Shown in pieces: positions 10,777-22,526 of a stretch of DNA of 64,000 nucleotides (position 1 is its first letter; the number at the start of each line of letters is the position of its first letter). The stretch is from assembly GCA_022495995.1 (NCBI GenBank), contig JAFEMH010002493.1:124001-188000 (forward strand), written 5' to 3'. The DNA is from Adenophora triphylla var. japonica (Eukaryota; Streptophyta; Magnoliopsida; Asterales; Campanulaceae). The position numbers were made by a program, and so were the translations under genes. The notes under the pieces are model-generated. The model was given only the letters and a program-made list of their open reading frames with translations. It had not been told where the DNA came from and made no database searches.

Positions 10777-12239
10777 TTAGGTAAAAGCCACTTGACATGT
10801 CCGTGATCCCCTTGGGAGCAAAGATACCTTCTCGACCAATTTAAGTTTTAGCTCAGAACTAGAGTAGCAAGTGTGAACGGTCAACAGTTCCAGGACTTCC
10901 GCATTCTTCAGAAAATACCTTAACAGCTCAAGTTCATCACAATCCACATTGATCATATTATAAGTGATAGAAATAGTAGTAACTCGCAACCGCAAACATA
11001 TGGGCACTTTATAAGGCTCAGTCCACCAAGAGTGGTCACGGTAGTAGCAGCTCTTACCCTAATCAGCAAAACAAAAAATCCACAGTCAATGATTCAATAA
11101 CAAGGTCTAGTAATAGAGAACTGCATTACACATTTACCAACCTTCAGGGTTAGATGTTCCAGGTTATGCATGCTCTCAAGCAAGTTTTTTATCACAACAG
11201 ACCAGTCACGACAATATTTCTTTTCCAACTCCAACTGTGCTAAATTGTGGAAACCTGATGAGATGTTTGCGGATGCAGTTCCGATGGCCTGCCAAAATAA
11301 CTAAATAGTTCTTAAAAAATAGAGACCCTACACTCTTATCTATGATGAATCGTGTAGTATCAAGGCAACAAAAGATGAGCAAGTTACCTTGAGTGCATCG
11401 CCTAATATTGATAGAAACTTCAGGTTATGAAGTTTATCCAGCTGAAGTTTATAGGCATGATGATGATGGTCATTAAACCGAAAATTGAGTTTAAGACTTG
11501 CCAGAGAAGGTATGCAAATGATAAGGCTGAGTACATTATCCCAAGAATTTCTCTTAACGACAAGGTCCTCAAGAACAGAGCAGCTAGAGAAAAGCTTGTG
11601 AATTGAATCTTCATTCTCGTATTTTACATAATTGAGGTGCAGAACCTTAAGACTTGGGAATCTAATAAACGAATTCTTGGCAATTTCAAACTTGATTTCA
11701 GATAGATGAAGCGTTTGAAGAAAAAGGAAACTTGCCGAGGCTTGTGCAGGAATGTTGAAATATATATCGCCATTCAGCTTTAAAACCTTAGCAATGCAAT
11801 TCATATGGCGAAATGGCAACTCCGTAAGTCCACCTGACTCAAGAGAGGAACTGAAATCCAATACTCCGACAGTGCGTTGAATAGCAGCAAAAATCCACGA
11901 TTCAAGATAGAAAGGGTCAGAAAGTTCTTGGCTACACTTGAGACGGAAATTCTGTATACGAGAATGATTGAGGAGCAAAACCCTGTTAACAAATTTGGTA
12001 AATTTGATCCTCTTCATGTTAAGTGACTTTTTTGGACCATATCCGGTATTATCAAAGTCAAGGTTGGCGACGGAAGTCCATAGAAACCTCCATTTGGTAG
12101 ATAAAACACTCATTGCAACTGCACATTTGGTGGGAAGCAATGAAAGGATGTGAGAAAGTAAGGAGCTTGGCAAATTACTAATCCTATCCTTGGAAGCCTT
12201 GGAAATTTTGGATCTTTCGGTTGTCGCCATAGGTAACAA
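10777..12239 (-). CDS. F-box/FBD/LRR protein, three exons
   Basis: Proteins of this family are predicted substrate adaptors of SCF ubiquitin ligases; the substrate is unknown. Three exons fit without a frame break: 12239-11388, 11288-11142 and 11058-10777. They total 1281 nt, about 426 residues, a usual length for the family. The introns have GT...AG ends (GTAACT donor after 11388; TTTTGGCAG acceptor before 11288; GTTGGT donor; TGATTAG acceptor). The F-box is at residues 18-60 (RISNLPSSLLSHILSLLPTK...). Leucine-rich repeat-like segments follow (FLQTLHLSEIKF, FPSLKVLHLNYV). The FBD domain occupies the C-terminus and ends in PRGSRTCQVAF, the typical closing motif. Translation could start at either of two nearby in-frame ATGs (12239 or 12230). 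It is the only gene here that looks like an intact host gene. Confidence 0.9.
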
Positions 12240-12595
12240 TGGAGTAACGCGGTTATGGATTTAATATAGAGATGGAAAGGTGAAGAAACAAAAACTAAGA
12301 ATGTAGAGAGACGGTTCATAGGGTTTAGTGTCTTGTTTAGTTTACAGGACACGCCTACGACCTCGTAATTCAAAATCACTCTTCCCCTATTCTTTTAGCT
12401 ACAGTAGTGTATTGGGAATTTTTAAATACACTATCTTAATTCTATTTACACTACACTTCTGTAAAAATGGGATTTTCAAAGCATAGTAGTAATTATTATG
12501 TTGAAAAGTAGTTTACAAGCTAGAAATCCCCCGATTTTTTATGTCAACTAGTCTAATGGGGAAGGTGAGTAGAAATAATTTTGATTTCAATATTT
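12240..12595. other. Upstream region of the F-box gene
   Basis: AT-rich sequence between the F-box start codon and the gypsy element. It presumably holds the promoter and 5' UTR, but I cannot point to a convincing TATA box or repeat. The gypsy insertion lies about 360 bp upstream of the start codon. Confidence 0.4.
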
Positions 12596-12600
12596 TCTAG

Positions 12601-13355
12601 TGATGATGCCAAAATCGTCAAATCAGCTCAAATCCAAGCGATGAAAGCTCCGGCGATTGCAAGGCCTGAAAATAAGAGAAAACACGTAAACTAAGCCGGG
12701 GCGGATCCGGCTAAAGGCCCTCCTGCGTGAGAGTAAGTTCACGATTTGTAAGTGAGAAATCAAATTGACAGAGTTTCTCCAATGTAAAAAGTAACGCACC
12801 AAATAATGAGTCATGTGGCTTGTATTTATAGGGATGGATTGATAGAATCCATATTGAAGTGAACTTGCACGGAGATAAGACATAATCCTAAGAGAATTAT
12901 ATCTGTTAAGGAGTCATTGTTTGACTTGAATTGGTGTTGGTGATTGTAATCCTGATTGGATAATGATTGTAGAATCCTTGTTTGATAAGGACTGTGTAAC
13001 TGCTAGCCGGAAAACCGAGGAACACAAATGTTTTACCTCGGTCTTGTCAATTGGCCGAAGTGAATGATTGAGCTCCCCAGTCATTTGGTAATTGGTCGAC
13101 AAGGAGAAGCGCCGGGGTGAATGATTTTGTTTCCTCGTCACTTGATGATATGCCGAGATAATAACTTTTCTCTCCTCGTCACTTGTGACATGACGGCCCA
13201 AGAATGATGTCCCAAGGCCGAGGCGTATGCTCCTCGGCATATGAGGAAGGCCTTCCTCGGCCCTAATACTTGGGTGCTGAATTATGTTAAGGGCCCAATC
13301 CATTGAGGCCCAGCTCGGGCAAACCCATAGTCGTATCTCGGTTTATCTTTGTTCG
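12601..13355 (-). repeat. 3' LTR of the gypsy element
   Basis: Low-coordinate LTR (3' in element orientation). A TATA box reads TATAAATAC on the minus strand at 12821-12830. Two internal minus-strand ORFs (12623-12883 and 12914-13303) are duplicated in the other LTR and are not taken as genes. Confidence 0.92.
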
Positions 13356-13435
13356 GTGGCCCCGACTTTCTAGCTCGGATTAGGACGAGTAGAAAGTCAC
13401 CTCGTCCTCGGCATATGGGATACGAACGGGTTTGA

Positions 13436-13441
13436 CACGTG
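13436..13441 (+). promoter_or_regulatory. G-box (CACGTG) upstream of the antisense gene
   Basis: A perfect CACGTG lies about 150 bp upstream of the TATA box at 13589. G-boxes bind plant bZIP and bHLH factors. That it drives the plus-strand gene is inference. Confidence 0.4.
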
Positions 13442-13588
13442 CCCTCGGCGTCGCTTCGTATAACTGACGGTTGCCATTCTGGGGCCCCCCAGTCTTGTCA
13501 CGCCTCGAAACCGTCATTTTGTATTTAATTCTTGGGGCGCCAGACCCGGAGTTTAGCTTTACCCATGGGTTTGACCCGATTAAGGAGT

Positions 13589-13596
13589 TATAAAAG
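13589..13596 (+). promoter_or_regulatory. TATA box for the plus-strand gene of the gypsy element
   Basis: TATAAAAG lies inside the gypsy element, outside the LTR, about 400 bp upstream of the first ATG at 13994. A possible leader intron ends at TTCCCCTTAG just before that ATG. Its position suggests a dedicated promoter for transcription opposite to gag-pol. Confidence 0.55.
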
Positions 13597-13993
13597 CTAA
13601 AACCCTTCTCATTTCACCCTTTACAGACCCCAAGCATTTGAGAGAGAATAGCAAGGTTCAGGCGACATTCCGGCGATCTTAGTCTTGTTCAGCCCAGTTT
13701 CCGACGAGTTTGTTTTTTCCGACGAAGTAGCATCCTGTTGTGATTCCATCAATTTCTCCAAACTCGTGTATGAAATCTCTTCCCTTTTGTGCATTTTGAT
13801 TCGATTTCCACTTTCTAGGGTTTGTTGGGAAGAATCTTGAATATGCCAAGAAAAGGCGAACCACCATTGTTAAAGAATGAAGCTTTTCTTCATGAATTCT
13901 CAAAACTTCAAGTCTTTGATTTTCTTTGTATTTTGTATGAACTTTCTTGAATATTGAGTGAACTCCCCCTTTCATTTTTGATTCCCCTTAGAA

Positions 13994-16900
13994 ATGGCTC
14001 GTTCTTGGGACCATTCCCCCCGATTCCGTTATGGATATCATACTGGCAATTTGAGGGTCTATCGTAGAGAGAGAGGTCCATGGTTGATGCTCACCCTGGA
14101 TGATGTAAGCAAGCAGTTGAGAGGTTATGGTCGAACTCGTCTATTCCTCCAATACCCTGATTCCACAAGAATAGATAGGATTGAGTCTGGTTCACCCAAC
14201 ATTATAGTTTTTGAGGATAGGGCTGAGATGATGGAGCACATCAACCGCTCTACCCGCCTCCGATCGCGAAATGCGTGAGCGCCGAGAGGTACGGCTCCCT
14301 CCTCGGCCTTATGAAATGACGAGGAGGGAATCCCTTCCCCGTCCTAAATCAGCCATTGACGAGGTTACTAACTTTGTCTCCTCGTCTTTATGCGCAGATA
14401 TGACGGGAAGAGAAGGAGAACCCTCCTCGTCTACTCAAATAGTTGACGCTTTCATGGAAGATGCACAAGCTGATGGCCGCCTGGCCCGAAGAAGAGGAGG
14501 CCGAGGAAAAGGAGGCCTAGGATTAGGAAAGCGACAAGAGAGGACCCCAAGAGCCGGGGATCCCATGTTGGAAAAGCTGTACTCCAAATACGGGGTAAAC
14601 AAAGCTGAGTACAAAGCAACTTATATGGGCCATATGGAGCTTAAGACGAAGAAGGAGGAGGAGGACTTTTATTATAACCAAGACTATGTCCATTTTTACT
14701 TCAAACAAGCTTCAACAGGGACTTCGTCTTCCCTCGATCCCTTCATCTCGTGAATTTTTGGACGATGTGAGGGCGGTGCGCCCATGCTAGGAGCTAATGG
14801 TGCCCGGGTTCTCGTCAGCTTCATTGTCCTCTGCCGTAGCTTAGGGTATGAGCCGACCATGGGAGCTTTTCGACATTTCTACAATGTTCAATATGTCAAG
14901 GAAAGTTGGCTCCTCGTCATTAGGAGTGCATCCAAAAAACCAAAGCTGCTCCTCCCTATGTCTAGCAAAGTTGCAGGCTGGGATAACCATGTCATAAGGG
15001 TTGAGAGCCGCCAAGGATGGGAGTTCCAATCTCCTTGTAAGGATCCAACTTCGTCCTTTCCCGTCCAACAATATGAATGGACCCAGGCTTTAATCAAACG
15101 CTTAGAAGAATTTGCCGAGGTGGGGGTCCTTGATTGGTCGGTGGTAGAATCTTCAGACCATTATTATATTCAAAGCGGGTCTCGATGCCGGAAGAAGGAT
15201 GGGGTATCTCCCTTGTCACCGTAAAGAGGGGGAGACGCTTTAATGACTGGACAGTTCACCCCGGCCTGGTATTTCACGAGGATTGCACTAGGTGCAAGAC
15301 TGAACGTCCCCGGGACCAGTGTCTGGATGAGACAGACATAGTGGGATGTAAATATTTTAACTCTTGGTACTTAGTTATTTTTTGGATGTTCCTTCTTCTG
15401 CTCGTACTTAACCATTTCTTCCTTGTCTTTTCAGTCTTAACACCCGAGGAAGAAGCTACCCTAGCCATGCAGAGACTAAGTCCCCAAGAGCTGGTAAAGA
15501 GGAAAAGGAAGCAAAGCAAGAAGTCTGCTTTGGTGGAGAGGAGAGAAGAAGCTAATGCCCGTAACTTGGTGCTTAATGTTCAGGGTGACCAACCCCTTCC
15601 CCTTAAATTACATGGGGAGGTAAATGCCGAGGAAGCGGCGACTGAGGAACAAACCAACCCATCAACTGTAGAGGGGCATAGCCTCCATGTTGATGCCGAG
15701 GAAGTGGAAACCGAGGTGACCAACCTCATACCTCGGCATTCTGGCTCCAAGAGAGCTCAAGGGGCTAGCGCCGAGGAGCCTGCAGCCAAGAAAGCAAATG
15801 TTGGGGAGGCTTCCAATCCTGAGGCTGCTCCTCCCTTGACCATCCAAACCGCCAAGACTCAGGCTGATGCAGAGAAGCTTGCTCAGCTCATGGTGGAAAA
15901 CGTCCCTCGTCTGAAGGGCCTTCCTGTGCTAGACAGGAAGAGTTTCATGATGAAGTTAGGCCGAGCTCCCATCCAAAGGGCCTTGGACGAGGACGTGTAC
16001 GACACCCTGGTAAAGGGAAGGCCAGTAGGGACCATCTGCTCTGCCGTAAGGGACTCATGTTGGCTGAGGTAGTGATCTCGTACTTTTGACTTCGTTGTTT
16101 TTACTTGTGATTGCTCATAGTTATAACACGAGTTTTCCTTGCAGCAAGCTAGCATTGCGGCCTATGAGGATGTCTTGGCCAAGGCCCAAGAAAAACGAGT
16201 GGTTGAGGCCAAAGCTGCTCAGAAGGTGAGTGAAGCCAAGGCGGCTGACTTGGCTGAACTCTTGAAGGCCAAGGAGGCCGAGCTCGAAGCTGCTCAGGCC
16301 AAGGTTGAGGCCGAAGTAAAGAGAGCCGAGGAAGCTCGTGCTCAGGCCAAGGACGCCAGAGATAAAGCCGAGGAACAACTCCGGCTGAAAAATGCTGAGG
16401 TGGAAGAGGCAAAGAGGGCTAAGGCCGAGGTCCAAACTAGGGCCGAGGAAGCCGAAGCCAAATGCCGAGGGTTTGAGGCTACTCTTCCTGCTAGGGAAGA
16501 GGAGGTCATACCCGCTTTAAAGAAAGCCGTGCCTTTAAGGATGCCATGCCGACCGGCTCGGCCTTCCAAGATGCCGTGAATGATCAAACGGCCACCATGT
16601 TCGAGGATCGGGTACCTACACCTTGCTCTGAGCATCCGGGCCGACCCTCCACCGGCTTAGATATCAACAAAGTAGCCATGTTGATCTGCCGGGATCAGTA
16701 TAGCGAGGAGGTTAGGGCTCTCCATCACCTGGTTCCCTTTTCTGAGAGCAACTTGGAAATAATCGCAGCCAAGGATGCTCAGGCCTGCAGAGAAGTGTGG
16801 AAGCCGGCCTCCGTTGATCCCGACAATCTTAAAGCCTTGGTGGAGGCGATTCAGGATGAGGAAGAGCCTGAGGCCGAGGTCGGGGGAGGGGAGGCTGAGA

Positions 16901-16996
16901 GGACTGAAGCCAATGCTGACCAAACTAATCTTCCCCCCTGGCTCCATTACTGAGGATTGGCTCGAGAAGTCTTTTGATGACGAGCAGCAAACTTAG
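13994..16996 (+). pseudogene. Antisense gene of the gypsy element, intron-containing, frameshifted
   Basis: A gene opposite to gag-pol, read in pieces: 13994-14278, 14271-14753, 14784-15224, 15134-16072, 16139-16579 and 16775-16996. The N-terminal half resembles the plant putative gypsy-type transposon domain (LGANGARVLVSFIVLCRSL...). The C-terminal half is a long Ala/Glu/Lys coiled coil from about 16148 to 16480. Two segments have good intron ends: 15348-15434 (GTAAATATT...TGTCTTTTCAG) and 16069-16144 (GTAGTGATC...TTTCCTTGCAG). Frame changes near 14270, 14755, 15190 and 16560 and at the C run 16931-16937 break the ORF. The protein's role is not known. Extra ORFs at this place are reported for Tat-lineage elements. 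Confidence 0.75.
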
Positions 16997-17262
16997 GATA
17001 GACTTTCCTTTGCTTTTTGTAATAGATGGTAGGATTTGTAATTCTTTTTGAATATCAATGAAAAATCCTTTTGTCATGATTCTTGTTATTTCGATGACTT
17101 GCTTATGTTTTTGTATGCCCGTCAAAGGCACTAGGTTTAGGAAGGTGGGAAATGAGGAGGTCCCCTCATTCCTTATAGTTGAGCAAGTGCTTAGGCCGAG
17201 GAAGATCTCCTCGGCTTGGACTAAGCTTCAAGTTGTGGTGGCCGAGGAAGAACTCCTCAAGC

Positions 17263-17945
17263 CTGACTGTTGGTTGGTAATCCTAGGTCAAGGTGGACCC
17301 TTGATAGGATGTAAAGTCATTAGGCCAAGGAGGACCCTTGGTCTTGACTGTGATTTGTAATCCTAGATCAAGGCGGACCCTTGATAGGATGTAAAGTCAT
17401 TAGGCCAAGGAGGACCCTTGGTCTTGACTGTGATTTGTAATCCTGGATCAAGGCGGACCTTGATAGGATGTAAGTCATCGTGCCAAGGAGGACCCTGGTC
17501 TTCGATCGATTTGTAATCCCGGATCAAGGCGACCCTTCGATAGGATGTAAAGTCATCGTGCCAAGGAGGACCCTTGGTCTTGACTTTGATTTGTAATCCC
17601 GATCAAGGCGGACCCTTGATAGGATGTAAAGTCATCAGGCCAAGGAGGACCCCTGGTCTTGACTGTGATTTGTAATCCTGGATCAAGGCGGACCCTTGAT
17701 AGGATGTAAAGTCATCAGGCCAAGGAGGACCCTTGGTCTTGACTTTGATTTGTAATCCCGATCAAGGCGGACCCTTGATAGGATGTAAAGTCATCGTGCC
17801 AAGGAGGACCCCGGTCTTGACTTTGATTTGTAATCCCGATCAAGGCGGACCCTCGATAGGATGTAAAGTCATCAGCCAAGGAGGACCCCTCTTGACTTGA
17901 TTAGGAATCTGGATCAAGGCGGACCCTTGATAGGATGTAAAGTGT
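17263..17945. repeat. About 80-bp tandem array inside the gypsy element
   Basis: About eight copies of a unit containing GATAGGATGTAAAGTCAT, with successive copies spaced 78-80 bp. Copies diverge by small indels. It lies between the end of the antisense gene and the end of pol, where Tat-lineage elements often carry variable tandem repeats that can seed satellites. Confidence 0.93.
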
Positions 17946-18209
17946 GTTTTGAAGTGCCGGGACTATATCCTCATCTTCTGATGTTTGTGCGGAGAGTTGA
18001 CAGTCGCTTTGCACGTTGGAAGAAACTGCTTTGATAAAACTGAAACGATTACATCGAACTACAATCCTATCAACTAGAGAGTCAAAGACAGAAAATAAAA
18101 GACAGGAAATAAAGAACTAATCTACTGCAACATAAACTAGACTAGTGATAATATTTTCTAAGGTTGTCGGAGTGCCACGGATGCTTAAGATCTTTCCCCT
18201 CCTTGGTCT

Positions 18210-19380
18210 TCACTCGTAGGTCCCTTCTCGAATGATTTGAGTGATGATATATGGACCTTCCCAATTTGGGGAGAGCTTGTTCTGTTCTGCCTTCCGACCA
18301 GTAGCTTCAATTTTTCTAAGTACCCAATCGCCTACTTGGAATACTCTTCTGATGACCCTCTTGTCGTGATACGCCTTGGTCCTTTGTTTGTAATTCACCA
18401 TCCTCATCTCGTGCAGCCTAGTCGTTTCTCATCTATCGTGTCCAGTCTAGGAGCCTATCGACCTTGTTGACTTGCTTCATCATAATGGGAATTTCTCACG
18501 TAGGGATGGCCATCTCTCGCCGGTGCCATAGCCTCGAACCGAAGGTTAGTGCGAATGGGGTTTCCTGGCCCCCGGGTGGTTGTGCGAATGTCCCATAAGG
18601 CTAGGGGAAGTTCGTTCAACCATCTACCCTCGCGTCCCTCAAGGTTCTTGGTGAGGGCGGTTAGGACCCGCTTGTTTGCCGCTTCGCTTGGCCATTGCCT
18701 CGTGGTCTTCTAATCAAGATTTTGCATGGCGGACTTTTACCCTTCCCAACTCGTAGTGAATGCCGTGGAGAATTGCAGTCCATGATCGTAGACAATTGTA
18801 TGTGGAAGGCCGACCGCACTCCGTATGTTGTCATGGACAAAGTTGATCGCGTTCTCTTCCGTTATCTTGGCTAATGCCTTGGCTTCTATCCACTTGGAGA
18901 AGTAATCAACAACTACTATCACGTACTTGCAATTACCACGGGCGGGAGGGAAGGGTCCGATGATGTCGATCCCCCACATATCAAATGGCCACGTAGGTAT
19001 TACAAGTGTTTGCTCCACCGCCGTAGTCTAGGAATGTCGAGAATCTTTGGCACTTGTCACATTTTCTAACATAGGCGCGTGCGTCTTCCCTTAGGTTTCG
19101 CGCAGTAACCTAGCGATATGATCTTGTCAGCTAAGGTTCTGGCCCTCGGGTGCCCGCCACAAACACCTTCATGTACTTCTTCCAAGAGGTTCTGAATTTC
19201 CTTGGGATAGACACACCTTAGCAGGGGCTTCGTGAAAGATCTTCGGTAGAGAACTCCGCTTATAACCACGAACCTTGGAGACCTCTTCTTGATGAGTTTA
19301 GCTTGAGCTTCATCTTCAGGGAGTTTCTCCTTCTCAATATATTCAATGTAGTCATCGATCCAAAGATCTATCCTCTCCAT
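18210..19380 (-). pseudogene. Gypsy integrase, broken
   Basis: The N-terminal part (19380-19066) includes VLYRRSFTKPLLRCVYP and HEGVCGGHPRARTLADKI, the zinc-binding region. The core (19018-18737) has [15 protein letters not shown] with the first catalytic Asp and VYDHGLQF with the second. The third catalytic residue would fall in the unopen stretch 18736-18408. The C-terminal part (18407-18210) has VGDWVLRKIE and NWEGPYII, the GPY-type end. At least two frame changes interrupt it. Confidence 0.85.
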
Positions 19381-19949
19381 CTAAGAGCATGACTTGTAGT
19401 CTTTCGTACGTTGTGTTCTTCGGCATAAACTACATATGGACTGGTCTTAGACACATCCATGGTTGCCAGTTTGGAAAGAACGTCTGCGACTTGTTTATCT
19501 TCCCTGCCTATCTGTTTGAGCTCGAAAAATTCCATCTTCTTTGTCATGTCTAGGACTAGGTCTCTATACTTGGCAAGGGTGACGTCTTGGGTGTTATATT
19601 CTCTCTTTACTTGTTTGACAACGAGCTGGGAGTCACAGAAAGCCGCCACCTTAGTTGCTCCATAGAAGGAGGCCAATTCAATGCCAAATATCAGAGCTTC
19701 GTATTCAACTTGATTGTTGGAGGCAGGAAATTTGAAGCAAATAGCGTCTTGCATAGTGTATTCTCCTTCCGGACTTGCTAGTACAACTCCAACTCCGCTT
19801 CTTTCCTTGGTAGCTGATCCGTCCGTGTACAGAATCCAACAGTTGGGTGGGAGTTCAATGGGAGAGTCTTTTCCCTCCGGGGTGTTTTGCTTTCGGGAGG
19901 TGGGGAGATGCTCACCCATAAAGGCAGTCTCGACACTTAAGTCAACCAA
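19368..19949 (-). CDS. Second (additional) RNase H of the gypsy element
   Basis: This extra RNase H domain lies between the RT-linked RNase H and integrase. ILYTDGSATKERSGVGVVL carries the first Asp, NNQVEYEALIFGIELA the Glu, and FCDSQLVVKQV the second Asp. A tail with REDKQVADVLSKLA follows. A second RNase H is the hallmark of the Tat lineage. This frame is open over 193 codons, but it is part of a larger polyprotein and overlaps the frames on both sides by a few bases. Confidence 0.85.
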   Translation of the reverse strand: MVDLSVETAFMGEHLPTSRKQNTPEGKDSPIELPPNCWILYTDGSATKERSGVGVVLASPEGEYTMQDAICFKFPASNNQVEYEALIFGIELASFYGATKVAAFCDSQLVVKQVKREYNTQDVTLAKYRDLVLDMTKKMEFFELKQIGREDKQVADVLSKLATMDVSKTSPYVVYAEEHNVRKTTSHALRWRG

Positions 19950-20229
19950 AGGCCGTGCTGTGAGGGTCTTCCTTGGTTGGTAAGTGATATCGAACTCGGC
20001 TTAGAGCGATGGACCAATTAAGGAGACGTCCGGAGCCGTCCAACTTGTGTAATATCTTCTTCAGTGGCTCATTGGTGTAGACGGTGATAGGATGTGCAGA
20101 AAAATAGGCACGTAACTTCCTCGATGCAATGACTAGCGCGTACGCTATTTTCTCCACATTGAAGTATCTCGTTTCCACGTCGACAAAGGCCTTATAAACA
20201 TAGTAGACGGGCTTCAATTCCTTCATCAT
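19942..20229 (-). pseudogene. RT-linked RNase H-like domain
   Basis: KPVYYVYKAFVDVETRYF, KIAYALVIASRKLRAYF and SGRLLNWSIALS match the degenerate RNase H-like domain that follows RT in Tat elements. The frame is lost just upstream (20230-20290), so it is not continuous with RT. Confidence 0.8.
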
Positions 20230-20289
20230 TTCGAACTAAGACAAATGCGACAAAGATGATCAATGGCAACTAGGAAGACGTATAGCATC

Positions 20290-21235
20290 TCACCGTAGTC
20301 TGATCAAGCTAAGCAAGGGAGGGGAACCCAAGTACTTCTTCAACCGGAGGAATGCTTCAGAGCATTCGGGAGTCCAGGAGAAGCTCTTGGTGCCCTTCAA
20401 TACCTTGAAGAAGGGCAGTGACTTTTCAGCGGATTTGGCGATGAATCTTCCTAGGGCCGCGATTCTTCCATTAAGCCTTTGAACCTCCTTGATGGTGGTA
20501 GGTTCCTTCATGTCAACGAGCGCCTTAATTTTTTGGGGGTTTGCTTCAATCCCCTTTCGAGATACCATGAAGCCTAGGAATTTTCCAAACAAGTACTCCA
20601 AACACGCACTTGCTTGGATTTAACTTCATGTTATTAGATCGGAGGTTGTGGATTGTCTCTTCTAGGTCCGGAGCGTGGCTGCCTTCCTTGGTCTTTATGA
20701 CCATGTCATCAATATAAGCTTCCATGTTTCGACCTATCTGGCTTTCAAAAACTTGATTCACCATCCGTTGGTAAGTGGCACCCGCGTTCTTGAGCCCAAA
20801 AGGCATCATGATGTAACAGTAATTCCCCATCGGTGTTTGGAAAGCCGTCTTCTCAATGTCCTCTTCCGCCATTTTTATCTGATAGTAGCCTGAATAGGCG
20901 TCTAGGAAGCTGAGAGTTTGGTGTCCCGAAATGGAGTCAACCAACATGCCAATCCTGGGTAGAGGATAGCTGTCCTTGGGGCAGGCCTTGTTTAGATCAT
21001 TAAAGTCTATGCACATATGCCATTTCCCATTTTGCTTCTTCACCATAACTACATTGGCCAACCAAACGGGGTACTTAACTTCACGAATTATTCCGGCGCT
21101 AAGTAATTTCTGCACTTCTTCTTTTATAGCTTCCTCCTTGTCCCTTGCAAAATTTCTCCTTGTCTGGGAGATAGTCTTCGCCAAAGGATCAACTTCTAGG
21201 CGGTGGAGGGCTACTTCTTCCTTGATCCCCCTCAT
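20290..21235 (-). pseudogene. Gypsy reverse transcriptase
   Basis: All main RT blocks are visible: VQKLLSAGIIREVKYPVWLA, CIDFNDLNKACPKDSYPLPR, LSFLDAYSGYYQI, MMPFGLKNAGATYQRMVNQV, then the catalytic YIDDM. The C-terminal thumb region continues in another frame (20601-20290, with FLGFMVSRKGIEANPQKI and FSWTPECSEAFLRLK). The frameshift lies near 20600. The catalytic part itself is uninterrupted. Confidence 0.9.
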
Positions 21236-21460
21236 GTCTTCGACTCTCCAAGCAAAGACGTCGAGACTGTTTTTTAAGAGGGAGATGATTTTTTCTTTCT
21301 TTCTTCGCGATAGCCGGCCCCCGAGCTTGATTTTCTGCTCAGATAGTCAGATTAATGACCACCTCTTCCACGGCTCATCTACAGTGCTTCATTTCAGGTC
21401 CGTCTCGAAATTTCAGGGATTCGATGATAATTTCTCTGATTCTCCTCCCTTCGTTGTCGT

Positions 21461-22200
21461 TTACATTGAGACCTTCTTCTTCCATAAGTTTATCAATGTC
21501 TGGGAGATCGTTCTTCTCCACGTCATGGTTGGCCCCCGAGTTCTGGCCATTGAAGAGAATGGGATATTCCTCGGAAAGGGCGGAACTATGCCTTGGTCAT
21601 CCACAGTTTCTAGGACCATAGGCTCCTCCTCAGACATAGGTACAAAGAGAGATATGCCTTGGTCATCCACAGATTCTAGGACCATAGGCTCCTCCTCACT
21701 TTCCCATACCTCTCGGATATAGCTCATTCTAGAGCTAGTTTCAGTGGTCTTCTGCGATTTGGAGATCTTGATGTTCTCCTCAGGTGTATCTATCTCCACG
21801 CTTTTCGACTTCTTCCGGCTCTTGACAACATGCTCCAAGAAGTCTTTGGGGGTTGCCCTCACGCATCCAATGCCTGCACGAGTGGGAAACTTAACTCGTT
21901 GGTGAGGAAGGGAGGCTACCATCCCAAGTTTGGCTTGACTTGGAATGCCTATGATTGCATGATAGTCACTAGTCAAATCCATGACTATAAAAGTGACAGT
22001 AGCTTTGGCTTGGAAGGGATGATCGCCGACTTCAAGCTCTAGTTCCACGGTCCCCTTTGCTCCAACCTTATGGTTGGTGAATCCTTCAAGCCTACCGTGA
22101 TATGGTTCTAGTACAGTGTCTTTCAATCCCATTTATTGGAAGGCTGAATAGTACAGGATGTCACGGGAGGCCCCCGTGTCAACAAGAAGTCTTTCGGATT
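21461..22200 (-). pseudogene. Gypsy aspartic protease region
   Basis: The active-site motif LLVDTGAS is encoded at about 22195-22165 on the minus strand, followed by ILYYSAF. The next frame (22132-21461) carries PYHGRLEGFTNHKV, DLTSDYHAIIGIPSQAKL and RVKFPT, typical of the flap and C-terminal half of gypsy proteases. A 19-residue acidic segment ending in DDQGI is nearly repeated (near 21660 and 21600). A frame change separates the active site from the rest. Confidence 0.82.
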
Positions 22201-22526
22201 CAACATTGTCAATTCGGCCCTTTATGACCAAGGGCTGTTCACGGGCTGCTCGGCTCCCAGCCAACTCATTAGGAGAAAAACTAATGACCTCTTCCGCTTT
22301 ATGGATCCAAGCAGGAACATGGTATACTTTGCTTAGCTCGTGGATCCGGTCCCTTAGCTTTCTTGGAGGTCACCTCTTCACGGATCACATGCGCTTAGCC
22401 CTAGGAGGCCTTCGATCTTCATCCTCACTCTTAGAATCATCTTCACTCTCCTCTTGCTTCCGCTTTCGCTGCCGTCTTTCTTCATGACATAACGGTCTAG
22501 CTTTCCCTCGTCAACCCATTGTTGGA

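Noticed and set aside
12623..13303. ORFs of 86 and 129 codons inside the gypsy LTR
   Set aside because: Both are repeated in the other LTR, overlap the promoter region and match no family I recognise.
13994..16996. The plus-strand gene as a host gene captured by the gypsy element
   Set aside because: The gypsy-type transposon domain and its place between pol and the 3' LTR match known extra ORFs of Tat-lineage elements.
17263..17945. CRISPR-like array
   Set aside because: The whole 80-bp unit is repeated without unique spacers, and the setting is a plant retrotransposon.
20976..21722. Plus-strand ORF of 248 codons opposite gypsy RT and protease
   Set aside because: Mirror of the minus-strand pol sequence, with no domain of its own.
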